Positions 10,258 to 21,590 of a stretch of 64,000 bases of DNA are shown piece after piece. The notes under the pieces are model-generated. The model saw only the letters and a list, made by a program, of their open reading frames with translations, ran no database searches and was not told the DNA's origin. Source of the DNA: Cinclus cinclus (Eukaryota > Chordata > Aves > Passeriformes > Cinclidae); assembly GCF_963662255.1 (NCBI RefSeq), contig NC_085051.1:53979101-54043100 (forward strand). The letters are read 5' to 3'. A program made the position numbers and the translations under genes. Position 1 is the first letter of the stretch, and the number at the start of each line of letters is the position of its first letter.

Positions 10258-12657
10258 CTGGAAAATAAAAAAAAAATAATGTGATGATCTGTTACATGGG
10301 TGTCTGATGATAAACAGCTTTTGTTTGCTCTCTGCTGCAACAGAAGAGTGACTAGTTGCCAACACAGCAAGGAGGGAGCTGATCCAATAATGCAGCCCAT
10401 TTCCTATCAATTCCCACAGGAAAGGGCACAAATAGGTGCATGAACTGGTCTGGAAGCACCAGCTTGCTCCCAGCCACCCTTTTCCAGATGTTTGTATGTG
10501 CACAGTGTTGTGTGGAATGTGGCCAGTGTGCAAGACAAACACAGCACTCAGACTGACCAGGCTGGGCTTAGAGAGAGGGACTTAGAGATCCTGGATAAGA
10601 GGAGGAAAAAAACAGATAGGAAAAACACAGAGAGACCCAGAGAGGAAAACAAGAATCTGCAATTCAAATCCATTCCTCCCTGAGGGACTGGTGAAACAAC
10701 TACTTGCAATTGCATTAGTGCATTTTAATATGTTAACGGGTCCCCAGCTGCTGGTACCTGCCCCAGCAGCTGCAGTGTGGCCAGCGCCATTTCCTTCTGC
10801 AGCACAAGGCCAGACAGGTTTCCTCAAGAGGGTTAAAGCAAACAAACTTTAAATCACACAGCAACAGACTGGGAGAATACTCAAGGCCAGTTATGATTAT
10901 CTCAGCTCTAGGCTGGGAGTGGGCTTGCTGCATCAGGAGAGATTTTTTCCTGTGGATGCTATGAAATGCACAGCACTGCTGCCAGCGCTGCCTTCTCGTC
11001 AGAAATTTGCTTGCATAATTTACACCAGGTGTCATTGTAGGTAGAAAATATTGGGATGTTAAGGAAGTCATAACATTGGCAGATGTTATTTTATGCAGTA
11101 ATATGCATGCTGAAGACAATAGGAGTATCTCCTATAAGTGAGTACCACTCAACATGAATAATGGCTCCAAGGTCAGGCCCCTAATGAACAGTTGTCTAGC
11201 TCTGAATATATACACTTTTTCACTCTGTTGTAGGCAACACTCTCAGCTACCCAATTAGGCTGATCTGTGAAAATAATTATTCATTATCTGAAGTCTGAAA
11301 GTACAGAATTATGTATCCGAGCAGTGTATCTCAAAGAAAAAGCACGTGAAATTCGAATGTCAGATAAGGTGACTGCATGATGAATGAAAAGAATGCACCA
11401 CTACTCTCAGGACCTTCCCTGAGAGTGCATTTAATTCATCAAAGGGTCAGAGGAAAAAATTCAGTCTTTAGATCAGGTCAAAATCAAATATTCAAATGCT
11501 AGTTTTATGTTGCATTATGCATTACAATGCAATTTCTGATTTAAAATAAACACCAAACAAAAATAAAGTATTTTTATTTGTTAGAAAAGTGAGTTTTCAG
11601 TTGTGTTCAAACCATTCATCTGGAAATCCTGAAACATGGCAATTGCTACTTTTATGGGGTCTCCAAAATTACAAAAGATTTACACAAAAACTACACAAAA
11701 TTACATCTCGCTTTTGCAGCTTCTGCAAAAGAGCTGCAGGCTGTTGACAAAACCATCCTGCTGTTTGGTCTCCCAGGAATTCCCAGAGGCACTCTTCCTT
11801 CACTGAAAGGTGACTGCCAGGCCCTAGAAGACTCTTCTACTGACAAGAGGGATATGGGAGCCCTGGAAGGAGTGACATGGGCATAAGGAGCCAAGGCTGC
11901 TGGGAGGAGCTGAGTGTTTCAAAAGCCTAAGGACATCAGCCATTTAGCACCAGAGGCTATTAAGCTAAATAAAAACCCATGACATAATGTAATGATAAAG
12001 GTTAAAGTAATGGAGAACAAGCAATAGGGGAGAGGTAGTCTTGATGTGAATCCTTTGAACCCCTTCAGATTGATTAGGATGGTCTTGTGAGAGAGCCTTA
12101 CCCAAAAGAAGGCATTACCCGCCTCATATTCTTTCATTTCCATTCACTGAGACTGACATTGGCTCTGTTCATTCTCACAGACAGAGCAGCTTCTCCAAGA
12201 GTCTGCCCTGGGGAAATGAAAGAGATAGGAGAGTTAAAAGAAAGATGGAATATTTCAACTGGCTACTGGAACGAGAGAAAAAAAAATAAAAATTAAAAAA
12301 AAAAGAGGATGAGAGAAAACAGGTTGTTCCTCCTTGTAAAAGCCCACTAGAAGGCGGGTAGATCTGTGGAAATAGAAGCAGATTCTCATCATTTGGGAGG
12401 AGCATGTTCTTGTCTGAGTCTCTAATTCCTATCTAATGCTGGGGTGTAGTTCATGAAGCCTGGATATGAATCTGAACTGAATCTCTGGATGCCAATTTGG
12501 AAAGAAACCTCAGTGTAAAATTGATTTGGCCTCACCCTGCTTGCTTCAGGTCAACATGCCTGTGGAAAGAAGCTCCCTGAAACTCTCTAGATATTTGTCT
12601 TTTGTAGTGCCAAAGCTCTGCTCACCTCCAGCTCCGACACCACTGTTTTCCTTGCAG
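10258..12657. other. Non-coding DNA, no recognised element
   Basis: Mostly unique AT-rich sequence. There is an A-rich patch at about 12280-12305 and purine-rich DNA around it. I see no transposon tail or RNA gene. Confidence 0.45.
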
Positions 12658-12834
12658 ATACCTGCCTGTGGACAATTTGGCCTTTACCTGCTCCTGATCC
12701 ATCCTCGCCCAGGGATGCCGATGATCCGGGGCACGCCCCACTGCGACAGCCACGTGCAGGAATTGTTAATGATGAAATGCAAAAGGCTTTTCCCCGTTAT
12801 ACCCTTTCTCCTGTGCCAAGTTTTCCCTTGTTAA
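12658..12834 (+). CDS. Weak candidate terminal exon (plus strand)
   Basis: A good acceptor (CACTGTTTTCCTTGCAG) ends at 12657. The frame that begins with the next base is open for 58 codons and stops at TAA 12832-12834, starting IPACGQFGLYLLLIHPRPG. Its first third is unusually rich in GC and CpG for the window (for example GATGCCGATGATCCGGGGC). A phase-0 start would follow candidate 7299-7402 correctly. There is no recognisable domain, and the two flanking introns would lack any other support, so this is a lead only. Confidence 0.15.
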   Translation: MPACGQFGLYLLLIHPRPGMPMIRGTPHCDSHVQELLMMKCKRLFPVIPFLLCQVFPC

Positions 12835-13172
12835 TTAGGAGGAAAATTTCACAACTTCCCCACCATATAATTAAATCTTGCAATTAACATGTGCGCTTAA
12901 GCCTTCATTTTGAAAATGAGACTTATGCAGGGAAATCTACTTAAGGGAAAGCACCAGGATGGAGAGTGAAAATGTGACATTGTGCTAATGATCCAGAGCA
13001 CCAGTGGTTAAATGATAGGTCTCACTGACAGCACTCTGCCCATCTGACATGTGCAGGAAAGGGCACTGTGCTTATGGATGCTAATCCAACACGATACCAA
13101 TAAAAGGGGAGCAGGAGGGAGGGTGACAAAAGCAGAGGTAAATACATTAAGTCTCAATTAGAGTACTGACAC

Positions 13173-13196
13173 GAGAGAGAGAGAGAGAGAGAGAGA
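13173..13196. repeat. (GA)12 microsatellite
   Basis: Twelve uninterrupted GA dinucleotides lie in otherwise unique sequence. It is probably length-polymorphic. Confidence 0.95.
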
Positions 13197-14799
13197 TGAG
13201 GTTAATACATTTTAGGAGAAAACCTTTTTGTGAGCAGGGGGTTGATCTCTGCAGGATGATGTGACAGAGGTGATGGCAAGGGAGAAGGGAAGTGCTTTTC
13301 ATTTCATTAGACCCTGCTTGGAAGTGTGGTGTAGTCTCAGGGCTTCATGGACTGCATGGGCACATCTCTTTGGTTTCCATCACCTTCCAAACATGGGCAC
13401 TAGATAGATTTGGAAGAGCTGGACTCAACCACAGCCCTGTTCTCTGCTTATGTGATGCCACAATAGCTCGGGATGCCCAAATGAACAGGCTTGCACCCCA
13501 GCTTCCACCTGGCTCAGACTCAGCACCTGGGGGAACACAGAGCATGATTTTGCTGCTGCACAAACATCCAAGCTCTGTATCTTCAGAGTGATTTTGCAGC
13601 ATGGATATTTGTGCATATATTAAGCAGCACATGGCAAAATTCAGAAACCAGCACACAGATATCTTAGGGGAGGCTGCAAGTTTTTGCTGGGTAGTTACAG
13701 AGCAGCAGGCAAGCAGCCTTGAGTCTCATTTGATGATTCGACAAACATAGCAATACAGTTAAAACAAGCTTCAAAAAGGTAATTATTGTAGACTTAGTGG
13801 TATGCCATGCTGTAAGATGGAAGAGAATAAAACCCAGCATCTGACCACCCATCCACCTCAGCACTTTTGAGACACAATGAGAAAAAAGTGAATTGCATCT
13901 TTAACAGCAATCTGTGTTAACGTTTTAATTGCACTGACTGAATCTTATTCAGCAGCTACAGATTTCCTCATTCCAAAATAATCCTTATTCAATTAGCAAA
14001 GTACAGACAGTATCATGAAATAGTCACAGAAATCCATCACAGAAACAAAGCATGATTTCCTTTTATCCCTCCTGACACTCACACACACACCACCACACTT
14101 ATTAAGATGACATCCCGCATTCAGGCATAAAATCTTAAATTACAGAGTGATTGAGGCTTTTCAACTGATCCATAAAAGTATGCACTTAGCAAAATCTAAG
14201 GACAGGTAGAAGAGATGGATAACATCCAATGCACTGCTGTTTCAAGGCAGGCACTGAGGCATGCAAAAATAAACATTTGCTGAGGTGAATGCAGTGTGCT
14301 ATTTGTACAATGCAACATGGCAAAAACCTCTAGTAATAAAAATATCTGCAGATTTAAGCCCAGAGGACTATATTGCATATCAATAGCAATAAAACCAGCA
14401 GAAATAAAATGTATTATTTATAGACCTATTTATGCAACCTAAATACTTCTCCAGTGGACCTACTTCTGTAGAATGAACTGTCTTCCTCCCCCTCCCTCTT
14501 TTAGCAGTTTGTATGACAAGGTAGCAAAGAACTGTATCATTAAGAAATATCTTTGTAAAAGATAAAGAATAGGAACTAGAAGAGATGCAACTCCCTCTTG
14601 CATAATTTTCCCAGTGATATGACCTGCATTTTCATTAAGCAGCCCCACTTTACACCCTTGGAAGTGGGATTGCAGGCAAACCCCAGGACCATAGCATACT
14701 CTCACTAGGAAGGTTGATTCTGCCTAATAAAGTTGGACAGGATCTTTGTCATTAATTTTGACAGCAGTTAACTGGATTATAACCAATTTTTTTTCCTTT
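13197..14799. other. Non-coding DNA, no recognised element
   Basis: AT-rich unique sequence with a short CA/CCA tract near 14083-14098 and a small C/T-rich patch near 14485-14500. Frames on both strands near 13300-13650 are open by chance and have no recognisable product. Confidence 0.45.
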
Positions 14800-15265
14800 T
14801 TCCTTTCCTTTCCTTTCCTTTCCTTTCCTTTCCTTTCCTTTCCTTTCCTTTCCTTTCCTTTCCTTTCCTTTCCTTTCCTTTCCTTTCCTTTCCTTTCCTT
14901 TCCTTTCCTTTCCTTTCCTTTCCTTTCCTTTCCTTTCCTTTCCTTTCCTTTCCTTTCCTTTCCTTTCCTTTCCTTTCCTTTCCTTTCCTTTCCTTTCCTT
15001 TCCTTTCCTTTCCTTTCCTTTCCTTTCCTTTCCTTTCCTTTCCTTTCCTTTCCTTTCCTTTCCTTTCCTTTCCTTTCCTTTCCTTTCCTTTCCTTTCCTT
15101 TCCTTTCCTTTCCTTTCCTTTCCTTTCCTTTCCTTTCCTTTCCTTTCCTTTCCTTTCCTTTCCTTTCCTTTCCTTTCCTTTCCTTTCCTTTCCTTTCCTT
15201 TCCTTTCCTTTCCTTTCCTTTCCTTTCCTTTCCTTTCCTTTCCTTTCCTTTCCTTTCCTTTCCTT
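14800..15265. repeat. Perfect (TTTCC)n pentanucleotide array, about 93 units
   Basis: From about 14800 to 15265 every base fits the TTTCC pentamer with no interruption, giving about 93 units (AAAGG on the other strand). The 5' edge has a slightly irregular lead-in (TTTTTTTTCCTTTTTCC) and the 3' edge decays into CTCTTCTTCTCCCCAG. It is a pure polypyrimidine/polypurine mirror tract that can form triplex (H-) DNA. A pentamer without stop codons keeps several frames open on both strands, producing long LSFPF or KERKG pentapeptide frames. These are artefacts of the repeat and not genes. Lack of interruptions suggests recent expansion, and copy number is likely to vary between individuals. Confidence 0.98.
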
Positions 15266-18004
15266 CTCTTCTTCTCCCCAGTGTAAACCTTTTTTTTTTT
15301 TTTGATTCAATGAGCACACTAAAATGCCAGCAAATGGAAGGAAGATATTTTCACTATCTCCTGTCACTCAGATCTCTCCTTAAAACACTCATGTTGTTTC
15401 AAATCTCACATTGCTTTTATCTCACTATCACTTATAAAACCATTACAAATAATAAATCCTTCCTGGGATGCCCCATTTTATGGACCAAAGCAATTCTCTG
15501 TTCACAAGAGCAATTTTCCTTCCTTATATATATATATCCCCTAGAGCAAAACTGTGGATGCTGGAGTTACTTTGCCAATGAAAAAAAATTACCAGAGACT
15601 TAAAATATTAGACTGGGTAAGGTAATGGATTATACTGATGGATTCAATCACCTACATTTACTTGAAGAGCCTGAGTGTCTTCAGATCTGACCACGAGCTG
15701 CTGAGTAACACACTGAGTAATTTAAACAGTGGACAAAGGCCTCGAAACACAACAACAGACTTCTGTTAATCAGCACTAACACGTTCTCCTGCTTGTTGCC
15801 TTTCTTACAGCCCCCAGCACAGAGCCCCTCCATGGTGTGCCCCCTCCGTGGGCAGCAGCAGCCCCCCAGGAGCAGCTCATGTGAATGGGAGGTGATGCCA
15901 CAGAGATCAGAACCTTTGTCTGTTCTTGTTGCTACTTGTCCTTCCAGTGAGAAATCCATCCATTCAGATTACTGCAAATTGCTCAGAAATCTCTTTTCAC
16001 CTCCTCACAACTGCTGTGTAACTTGCACAGTTGTCCAGGTCTTTGCTGGATTTGACCCACAGACATCAAGCAAAGTTTGGTCTGCTCTTTTCTTTTAATG
16101 GGCTTTTTTCAGAAGTATCAGATTGAGCTACCAAATCCTATCTTCCTTTTTTTCATCCCTTCTGCTCTGGATGCTTTCAAATGAATTAGCTGTGACTCTG
16201 GCCCCTACGATGTTGGTAAGGCAGTATGAGCACTGAGTTAAATAAAATGAATTCAATCCTGCTGTAACTTGGTGAAAATCTGGAAGTTTTACTGTAAAAT
16301 TGTTTGGGTTATTGCAGTGTGGAAAAAAAAAAAAACAGCAAAAATAACACAACCAAAAGCTTATTCTAGGAGAAGCAGAATTAGATTAGGAGTTCCAAAA
16401 TGTCTGGAACTTTATCTCCTTTGTCTTGACGAGTGAAGTCTGGTCATCCTGCCACTTCAATTTCTTTTGAAATTCTGGATGTTGAGTTCCAAAGCATTAG
16501 CAGAACTTGTGAGCAGAGGGACTGAAAGCTGGATAACGTAGTTTTTTACATCTGTGTGAAATACAATTTAATTCCACCTGTTTTGTACAAAGGGGACCAA
16601 AAGGTTTCTACGTATAATTTTTCAAGGCATGCAGATTACTGGCCAAAGAACTTCACCAGATGCTTTCAGTATATCTTTCCTGATGGAGATGTATCTTTTT
16701 ACATACAAATCTCACCTAGCTCTCCCCAGACTTGAAGCAGCAGCCCATTTTTCTCCTAATGCAATAAAAGATCAGATTTCCTATGTTTTTCATAAATTTT
16801 ACTCCTAATTAAGTTCCTGTTAATGGGGTTGAGAAGGGCATTTTTATTTCCATCACATACATTTTTGCTTTTGTGGGATTTTTTTTTTTTTTAACTTGGA
16901 TTTTTCTGGCTTTCTGGATTTTTAGAGGGTTTTGTGGCTTTGTTTTCCCCTTTTCCTATTTTGTGATTCACTTGTCAGGCAGAAATGTCAGTGCAAAAAA
17001 CTGTGTGCCATTTACCCAGTACCATTTGGTTTTCTGGTCTACTCAAATTTGTTAGCTTTTTTTTTTTTTTTAACCTGGAGAGTGGCAGAAATGACAAATT
17101 CTTTCTCACCAGCTGAGTGGGTGATGCTTTGGAGCCAGCCATGTGGCTGACAACAGTGCCACCCTGTGTCCCTGTAGCCTGGGGGACCCACTGAAAACCC
17201 ATTTATTAAACCCTTCCCAGACACACTGGTTTCCTCCTCCTCTCCCACATCCACTAGCAGACTCCTTTCCTGATGCTTCCTGGCAATTATTTACTTTCTG
17301 AGCCTCCTCTTTAACTTTCTGCCAGGAGAAGAATTTATGGCTGCCTGGCAGAGCGCAGCCTTCAGAGCAGCACAAATAACCATTTGAATAAGGCACCTTC
17401 CCTGAAACAGTTCGGGTCTGTAGTTTGGGTAGAAAGGGTTTGATGAAGCTGCAAATCAATATTACTCTGTAAATTTTTAATGTTCACACCATGTGAAATG
17501 CTGTAAATAAAATAAGCTAACCACAATAGACTATTCTTTGTAGTTCATTTTAAAAAATGTCAGTTCAGCAGTGTGGCTAACTACTTGCTGTAGATATGGC
17601 TTTAAAACTGTCTAGGCTAATACATCAAGACCAGAATTTGAATAACCTCTAGTGGCAGGCAATTTTTCAGAACTCCCAAATACTACAATAAGTAAAACTA
17701 GAATTATTTTCAAGTTATGTGCTAAAATGGACAGGTCAGAAAAGAAATACAATGAGAACAAGATTCCTGCACTGGCATATTTATTAATCCAGCAAAGGGT
17801 TGTTAATAATTAGAGGTGAGTTCAGAGTAGAGAACTCAGATCTCAATTTCAACCCTGGCTACACACATCTCTCCAGGGAGTTTGGAGCTGGGGGATTTCT
17901 CATTAAGTGGCCCCATTATAGCAATGTGTAAGTACCACTTTTGTTACCTTGGATCCAGGCTTTAAAGGTTTTCTTTTCAGTCCTAACCCATTATTTCTTT
18001 CCAG
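15266..18004. other. Non-coding DNA with homopolymer runs
   Basis: A T run at about 15290-15303 follows the pentamer array. A short TATATATATA tract lies near 15526-15537. An A run lies at 16322-16334, and T runs at about 16878-16892 and 17058-17072 sit in a T-rich block. A pyrimidine-rich acceptor-like site (TTGCCTTTCTTACAG) near 15810 precedes a C-rich open stretch, but it has no matching donor. I see no gene. Confidence 0.45.
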
Positions 18005-18280
18005 TGATATATTTTACAAGAGGAGCAATGGGTAATGGCTGTAAACTGAAAGAGAGGATTTTTCAGTTGGATATAAGGAAGAAAATCTTTACTGTGAGGG
18101 TGAGGTACTAGCACAGGTTGTCCAGAGCAGCTGTGGATGCTCCATCCCTGGGAGTGTTCAAGGCCAGGTTGGATGTGGCTTTGGGCAACCCGGTCTGGTG
18201 GAAGGTGTCCCTGTCATGGCTGAGGATTTGAAACTGGATGATCTTTAAGGTCCTTTCCAACCCAAACCATCTATGATTCG
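18005..18280 (+). mobile_element. CR1 LINE 3' end, sense
   Basis: This is a degraded CR1 3' terminus. It shows TTGGATATAAGGAAGAAAAT, CACAGGTTGTCCAGAGCAGC, GATGCTCCATCCCTGGGAGT, a GGCCAGGTTGGATG segment and the tail GATGATCTTTAAGGTCCTTT, and finishes in CTATGATTCG. The copy is truncated at its 5' side, as is usual for CR1, and retains no coding capacity. Confidence 0.93.
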
Positions 18281-18978
18281 ACAATTATATGAACCAGTGC
18301 ACAAAAGACCAAAATTATAACCTAAGCATATGTGACAGCAGGAACTGTTTGAAAAAGAAAAACGAAACAAAACCACAAACCAGCACCAAAAAAAAAAAAA
18401 AAAACAAACAAAACAAAACCCACCAAAACAAAACAAGAAAAAAGCATAAAAAGCAAACATAAACGGCAACTGCAGCATAAAACCCCACCTCTTGTAACTT
18501 TGATTCTTAGCAGTGCCTTGCCCAGAGTATCTCGGTGGGAGATGTGTCACTATGGAGACAGATTGATGACATTTCCACCAGTGGTATGTCACTGACTGGT
18601 TTGATGGTCCAGTCAGAGGCTGCCATGTGGGGATATTGGTACAGATTCAGTCTCTCCCTGCTGGCAGAGCGAGCAGTGCTTGGAAACAAAACAAAAAAAA
18701 AAATTACAATATATAAAATATAAATATACAAAACCCTGGTATACAAGAACGTATATAGAAGGTTTTGTGCTGTCCTGTATGAGCACCCTCTTCTAATTCA
18801 GCATGCAGCTCACATCCTGCTCTCTTGGCTTTTCACCAGGGGAGAGGAGAGTGATAATGCAAAGCACAAAGGTTTTCTTTGGCCTGAAGTCTCTCTGGAA
18901 GGAAAACAAAGATTGGTTCATAATACTGACAAGCTGATCAGCAAAGTCCTAATCACAGTTTCTTTACTTACATCTTAC
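18281..18978. other. Non-coding DNA with A-rich tract
   Basis: An A-rich, AAAAC-type tract lies at about 18355-18445, not far downstream of the CR1 end, and a smaller one lies near 18690-18705. Nothing else is recognised. Confidence 0.5.
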
Positions 18979-19024
18979 CTCTGTTGTGAAGTTGCCGAAT
19001 AATTCCTGGCACACCCTCACTCTC
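18979..19024 (-). CDS. Candidate micro-exon (minus-strand chain, exon 4 from the 3' end)
   Basis: On the minus strand a 46-base segment lies between acceptor GGGCTTTTGTTCCAACAG and donor CAACAGAG then GTAAGATG. Read from its first base it gives ESEGVPGIIRQLHNR plus one base, which joins the next candidate (10199-10257) as GTG, valine. A second frame is also open, so the phase match is less compelling than it looks. The acceptor lies a few bases beyond the 3' end of an antisense CR1 copy (19045-19330), so this splice site might be derived from, or next to, transposon sequence. The product is not recognised. Confidence 0.28.
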
Positions 19025-19044
19025 CTGTTGGAACAAAAGCCCAC

Positions 19045-19330
19045 TTCTATGTCCCAGGTTGGCCTCTGGGTTGGAGTCCCATTTCCATAGGATAATGGCA
19101 CAGTTGAGGCAGCTGTGACATGAGACCAGGTTGCTCAGGGTTTTATCTAGTCATGCATTGAAAACCTTCAAGGGCAGCACAGCCTCTTCAGGTAACCTGT
19201 TGCTGTATTTTGCTCTCCTCAATGCTTCATCCCCATGTCCAGGCTGAATTTTGCCTGTTTCAACTTACATCTGTTGCATAAGTTAGCATGGCCTCTGTCC
19301 AGTCACAATGTTGGGACCAAATTGCTGTTT
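19045..19330 (-). mobile_element. CR1 LINE 3' end, antisense, highly diverged
   Basis: The plus strand shows the reverse complement of a CR1 tail: CCAGGTTGG..., CTCAGGGTTTTATCTAGTC, TTGAAAACCTTCAAGGGCAG, CACAGCCTCTTCAGGTAACC, then TGTCCAGGCTGAATTTTGCC and CTGTTTCAACTTACATCTGT. All segments occur in the expected order for an old antisense copy. The terminal TCTATGA repeat is lost or unrecognisable. Confidence 0.75.
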
Positions 19331-20618
19331 TGATCCCATTTCTTAATTTTCCTGACAACTTTTTCTAACATCCCAGTGTTTTAGATAGTTAAATCGTCTG
19401 GGAAAAAAAAAAAATCTTCCTATCTCAATTAGAATTACCGGTAGATACAATTTGTTAACTCTTTATATATTTTAATACGCAGTTGACAAAAGTGCTGAAG
19501 ATATTCAATGCTCCTCTGTATTCTCACATTCCACTGCCAAGTAGAAAATTTGTCAGTTGTTACGTGTGACATCAGTTAAGGTTCCCAAACCCTGAGAAGA
19601 TGCTGTCGGTGTGTGAGACAGGTAGAAAAGGCAGCCCTGTACCTGGAGTGTGAGCAGGAGACAAGGTTCAGTCCTGAGCTCTGTCACTGAGCAGACAGAT
19701 GTCCTTACACAAACAACCCTGCTCTCACTTCCTCATATGTAAAAAGAGGATTTTAATGCTTGGATTTTGTCTCAGGGATTTTGTCTCATAACTTATGATA
19801 CATTGTCCCAATAGCATCAGGGGCCCTATACCTATGAGAACTGAAAAAATATTTTCCTAACATATTATCCATTAAAGCTCCATCAGTTACATGTTCCAGA
19901 AGAAAGAGTAGGCTGAAAACCCTTTCATCTGATCCTCTTGTATCTTCCAAGCTGCCCAGGACATGGCCAGTCTGGGTCAATAGACCATCAGGATAGTGAT
20001 GACCTTGACTATGAAGTTTTCTCCCAGGAAGAAAACAGATTCCTCCAGTCTGCAGGGCATGAAGGATGCAATATTTCACCTTCTGTCTCAGCTCAAGTCC
20101 AAACCAAAATCTGGAAGATCTTATTAAACTCACATTCAAAAAAAGAAGGGAGAGTATTTCAGTGTTCTTCACACATATCTAAGTTTTTTGGTTTTTTTTA
20201 AATAAAACTGTTTAGAGTATTTTAAAGACAGAACAGGACATTGGTGAATAGGAATTGCTCCTTCTTCTCTCCAAAGTATGAAATTAGTCAAAATAATTTT
20301 TTTCAATCTTTGATAAATTAGATCACCAGGTGATCCCCAGCTTTCATACTTTCTCACCCCCTGCACAAATGCCTGGCAAAGGCTGATACTTCCTGAAGAC
20401 CATACAAAATTTATTGTTCAACAAGTGGTAGCGGCTAACTTGAGATTTCCATATCCTGGCATCAGCTTAGTGACTAAAAATGAAAAGTCCAGGGATAAAC
20501 TCTCAGTTCTACCTTACTCCTCCAGCACAGTCATGCACTGTTGGGATTATGATGGCTCTGAGACAGACACAGATCCATGCAGGGTATGGGAACAGGAAAA
20601 ATGCTGGTGGATATTCAC
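19331..20618. other. Non-coding DNA, no recognised element
   Basis: Both strands are open by chance over about 19790-20170 (128 codons on minus). The minus frame has no splice support and no recognised motif. Otherwise this is unique AT-rich sequence. Confidence 0.4.
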
Positions 20619-20699
20619 TGTGAGATCATCCCAAGATTGAGGAAGAGTCTGAAGATTGTTTGAAAATTTGGGAAGTGAAGGCCAGTGTCTATGGATCAT
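20619..20699 (-). CDS. Candidate exon (minus-strand chain, exon 5 from the 3' end)
   Basis: On the minus strand a strong acceptor (CATGCTTACCTCTTTCTCTAG) ends just above 20699, and a weaker donor (CTCACA then GTGAAT) lies just below 20619. The 81-base interval is open in one frame only, 27 codons starting MIHRHWPSLPKFSNNLQTLP, and both ends are on codon boundaries, fitting candidate 18979-19024 next. The same place also reads as a plus-strand donor (AAAGAG then GTAAGC at about 20711), which shows how ambiguous isolated splice signals are. I do not recognise the product. Confidence 0.22.
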
Positions 20700-21127
20700 C
20701 TAGAGAAAGAGGTAAGCATGAATGGATAATGTAAACCTGTATATTTCATTATTTTGATCACATTTTAGAAACTTTATTATGACAAGGGAAATTCTGATTT
20801 TATATGTTGTACATATAACTGGTAAAAGCTTCCCAAATGAGTGTCAGGAAACATCACCTTACTGCCAACTTTGGAATGGACATTATAAAAATTATAGTGG
20901 AAGAGTCAAATTAAGCTGAAAAGTTGTGCTAACTGGGACATCTTCCCAAAACAGTACAATGTGAGTTATCCTGAAGTTTTGTAGAAGAAAAGGTGGAACC
21001 AAATCCGAACAAATTAAAGCTACAGCAGAACATGAACCAGAACTGTGTCCATCCTGGTTTGCCAGCCACTCCCAGCCTGACATGAGAAGAGCAAGAGTGG
21101 ACAGCCAGCCATCCATGGCTCATGAAT

Positions 21128-21590
21128 GCACACAAACACACACAAACACAAACACACAAACACAAACACAGACGCACACACAAACACAAACACACACACA
21201 AACACACAAACACAAAGACTCACAAAGACACAAAAACCTCACAAACACAAAAACTCACAAACACACACACAAAAACACAAACACACACAAACACAAACAC
21301 TCACAAACACACAAACACAGAAACACAAACACACACACATAAACACACAAACACAAACACAAATACTCACAAACACACACACACACAAACACACAAACAC
21401 TCACAAACACACACAAACACACTTGCAAACACACACACAAACACACAGAAACACACACCCACACAAACACACACAAACACACAAATACACTCACAAACAC
21501 ACACACACACAAACACAAACACACAAACACACACACACACACAAACACAGACACAGAGACAAACACAAACACTCACAAACACACACAACA
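21128..21590. repeat. Compound CA / CACAAA tandem array
   Basis: About 460 bases consist almost entirely of A and C arranged as (CA)n mixed with CAAACA units, interrupted by sparse G or T (for example CACTCACAAACAC, CACAGACAC). There is no single fixed unit; hexamers, octamers and longer mixtures alternate, which is typical of an old, interrupted CA microsatellite that has grown by unequal duplication. Because stop codons are absent from such sequence, long His/Thr/Asn/Lys frames (plus) and Val/Cys/Phe/Leu frames (minus) run through it. They are artefacts. Confidence 0.96.

Noticed and set aside
9737..10279. 180-codon plus-strand frame
   Set aside because: It starts inside the 3' part of the solo LTR and runs into unique sequence, with no viral or host motif.
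14724..15603. Open frames of 196-285 codons on both strands
   Set aside because: They run through the TTTCC pentamer array, which contains no stop codon in any frame. The products are pure pentapeptide repeats (LSFPF or KERKG).
19786..20172. 128-codon minus-strand frame as an exon
   Set aside because: No donor in phase, the plus strand is also open across part of it, and no motif is recognised.
21128..21590. Possible CRISPR-like repeat-spacer array
   Set aside because: The repeats are 2-8 bases long, with no constant repeat or unique spacers, and the genome is eukaryotic.
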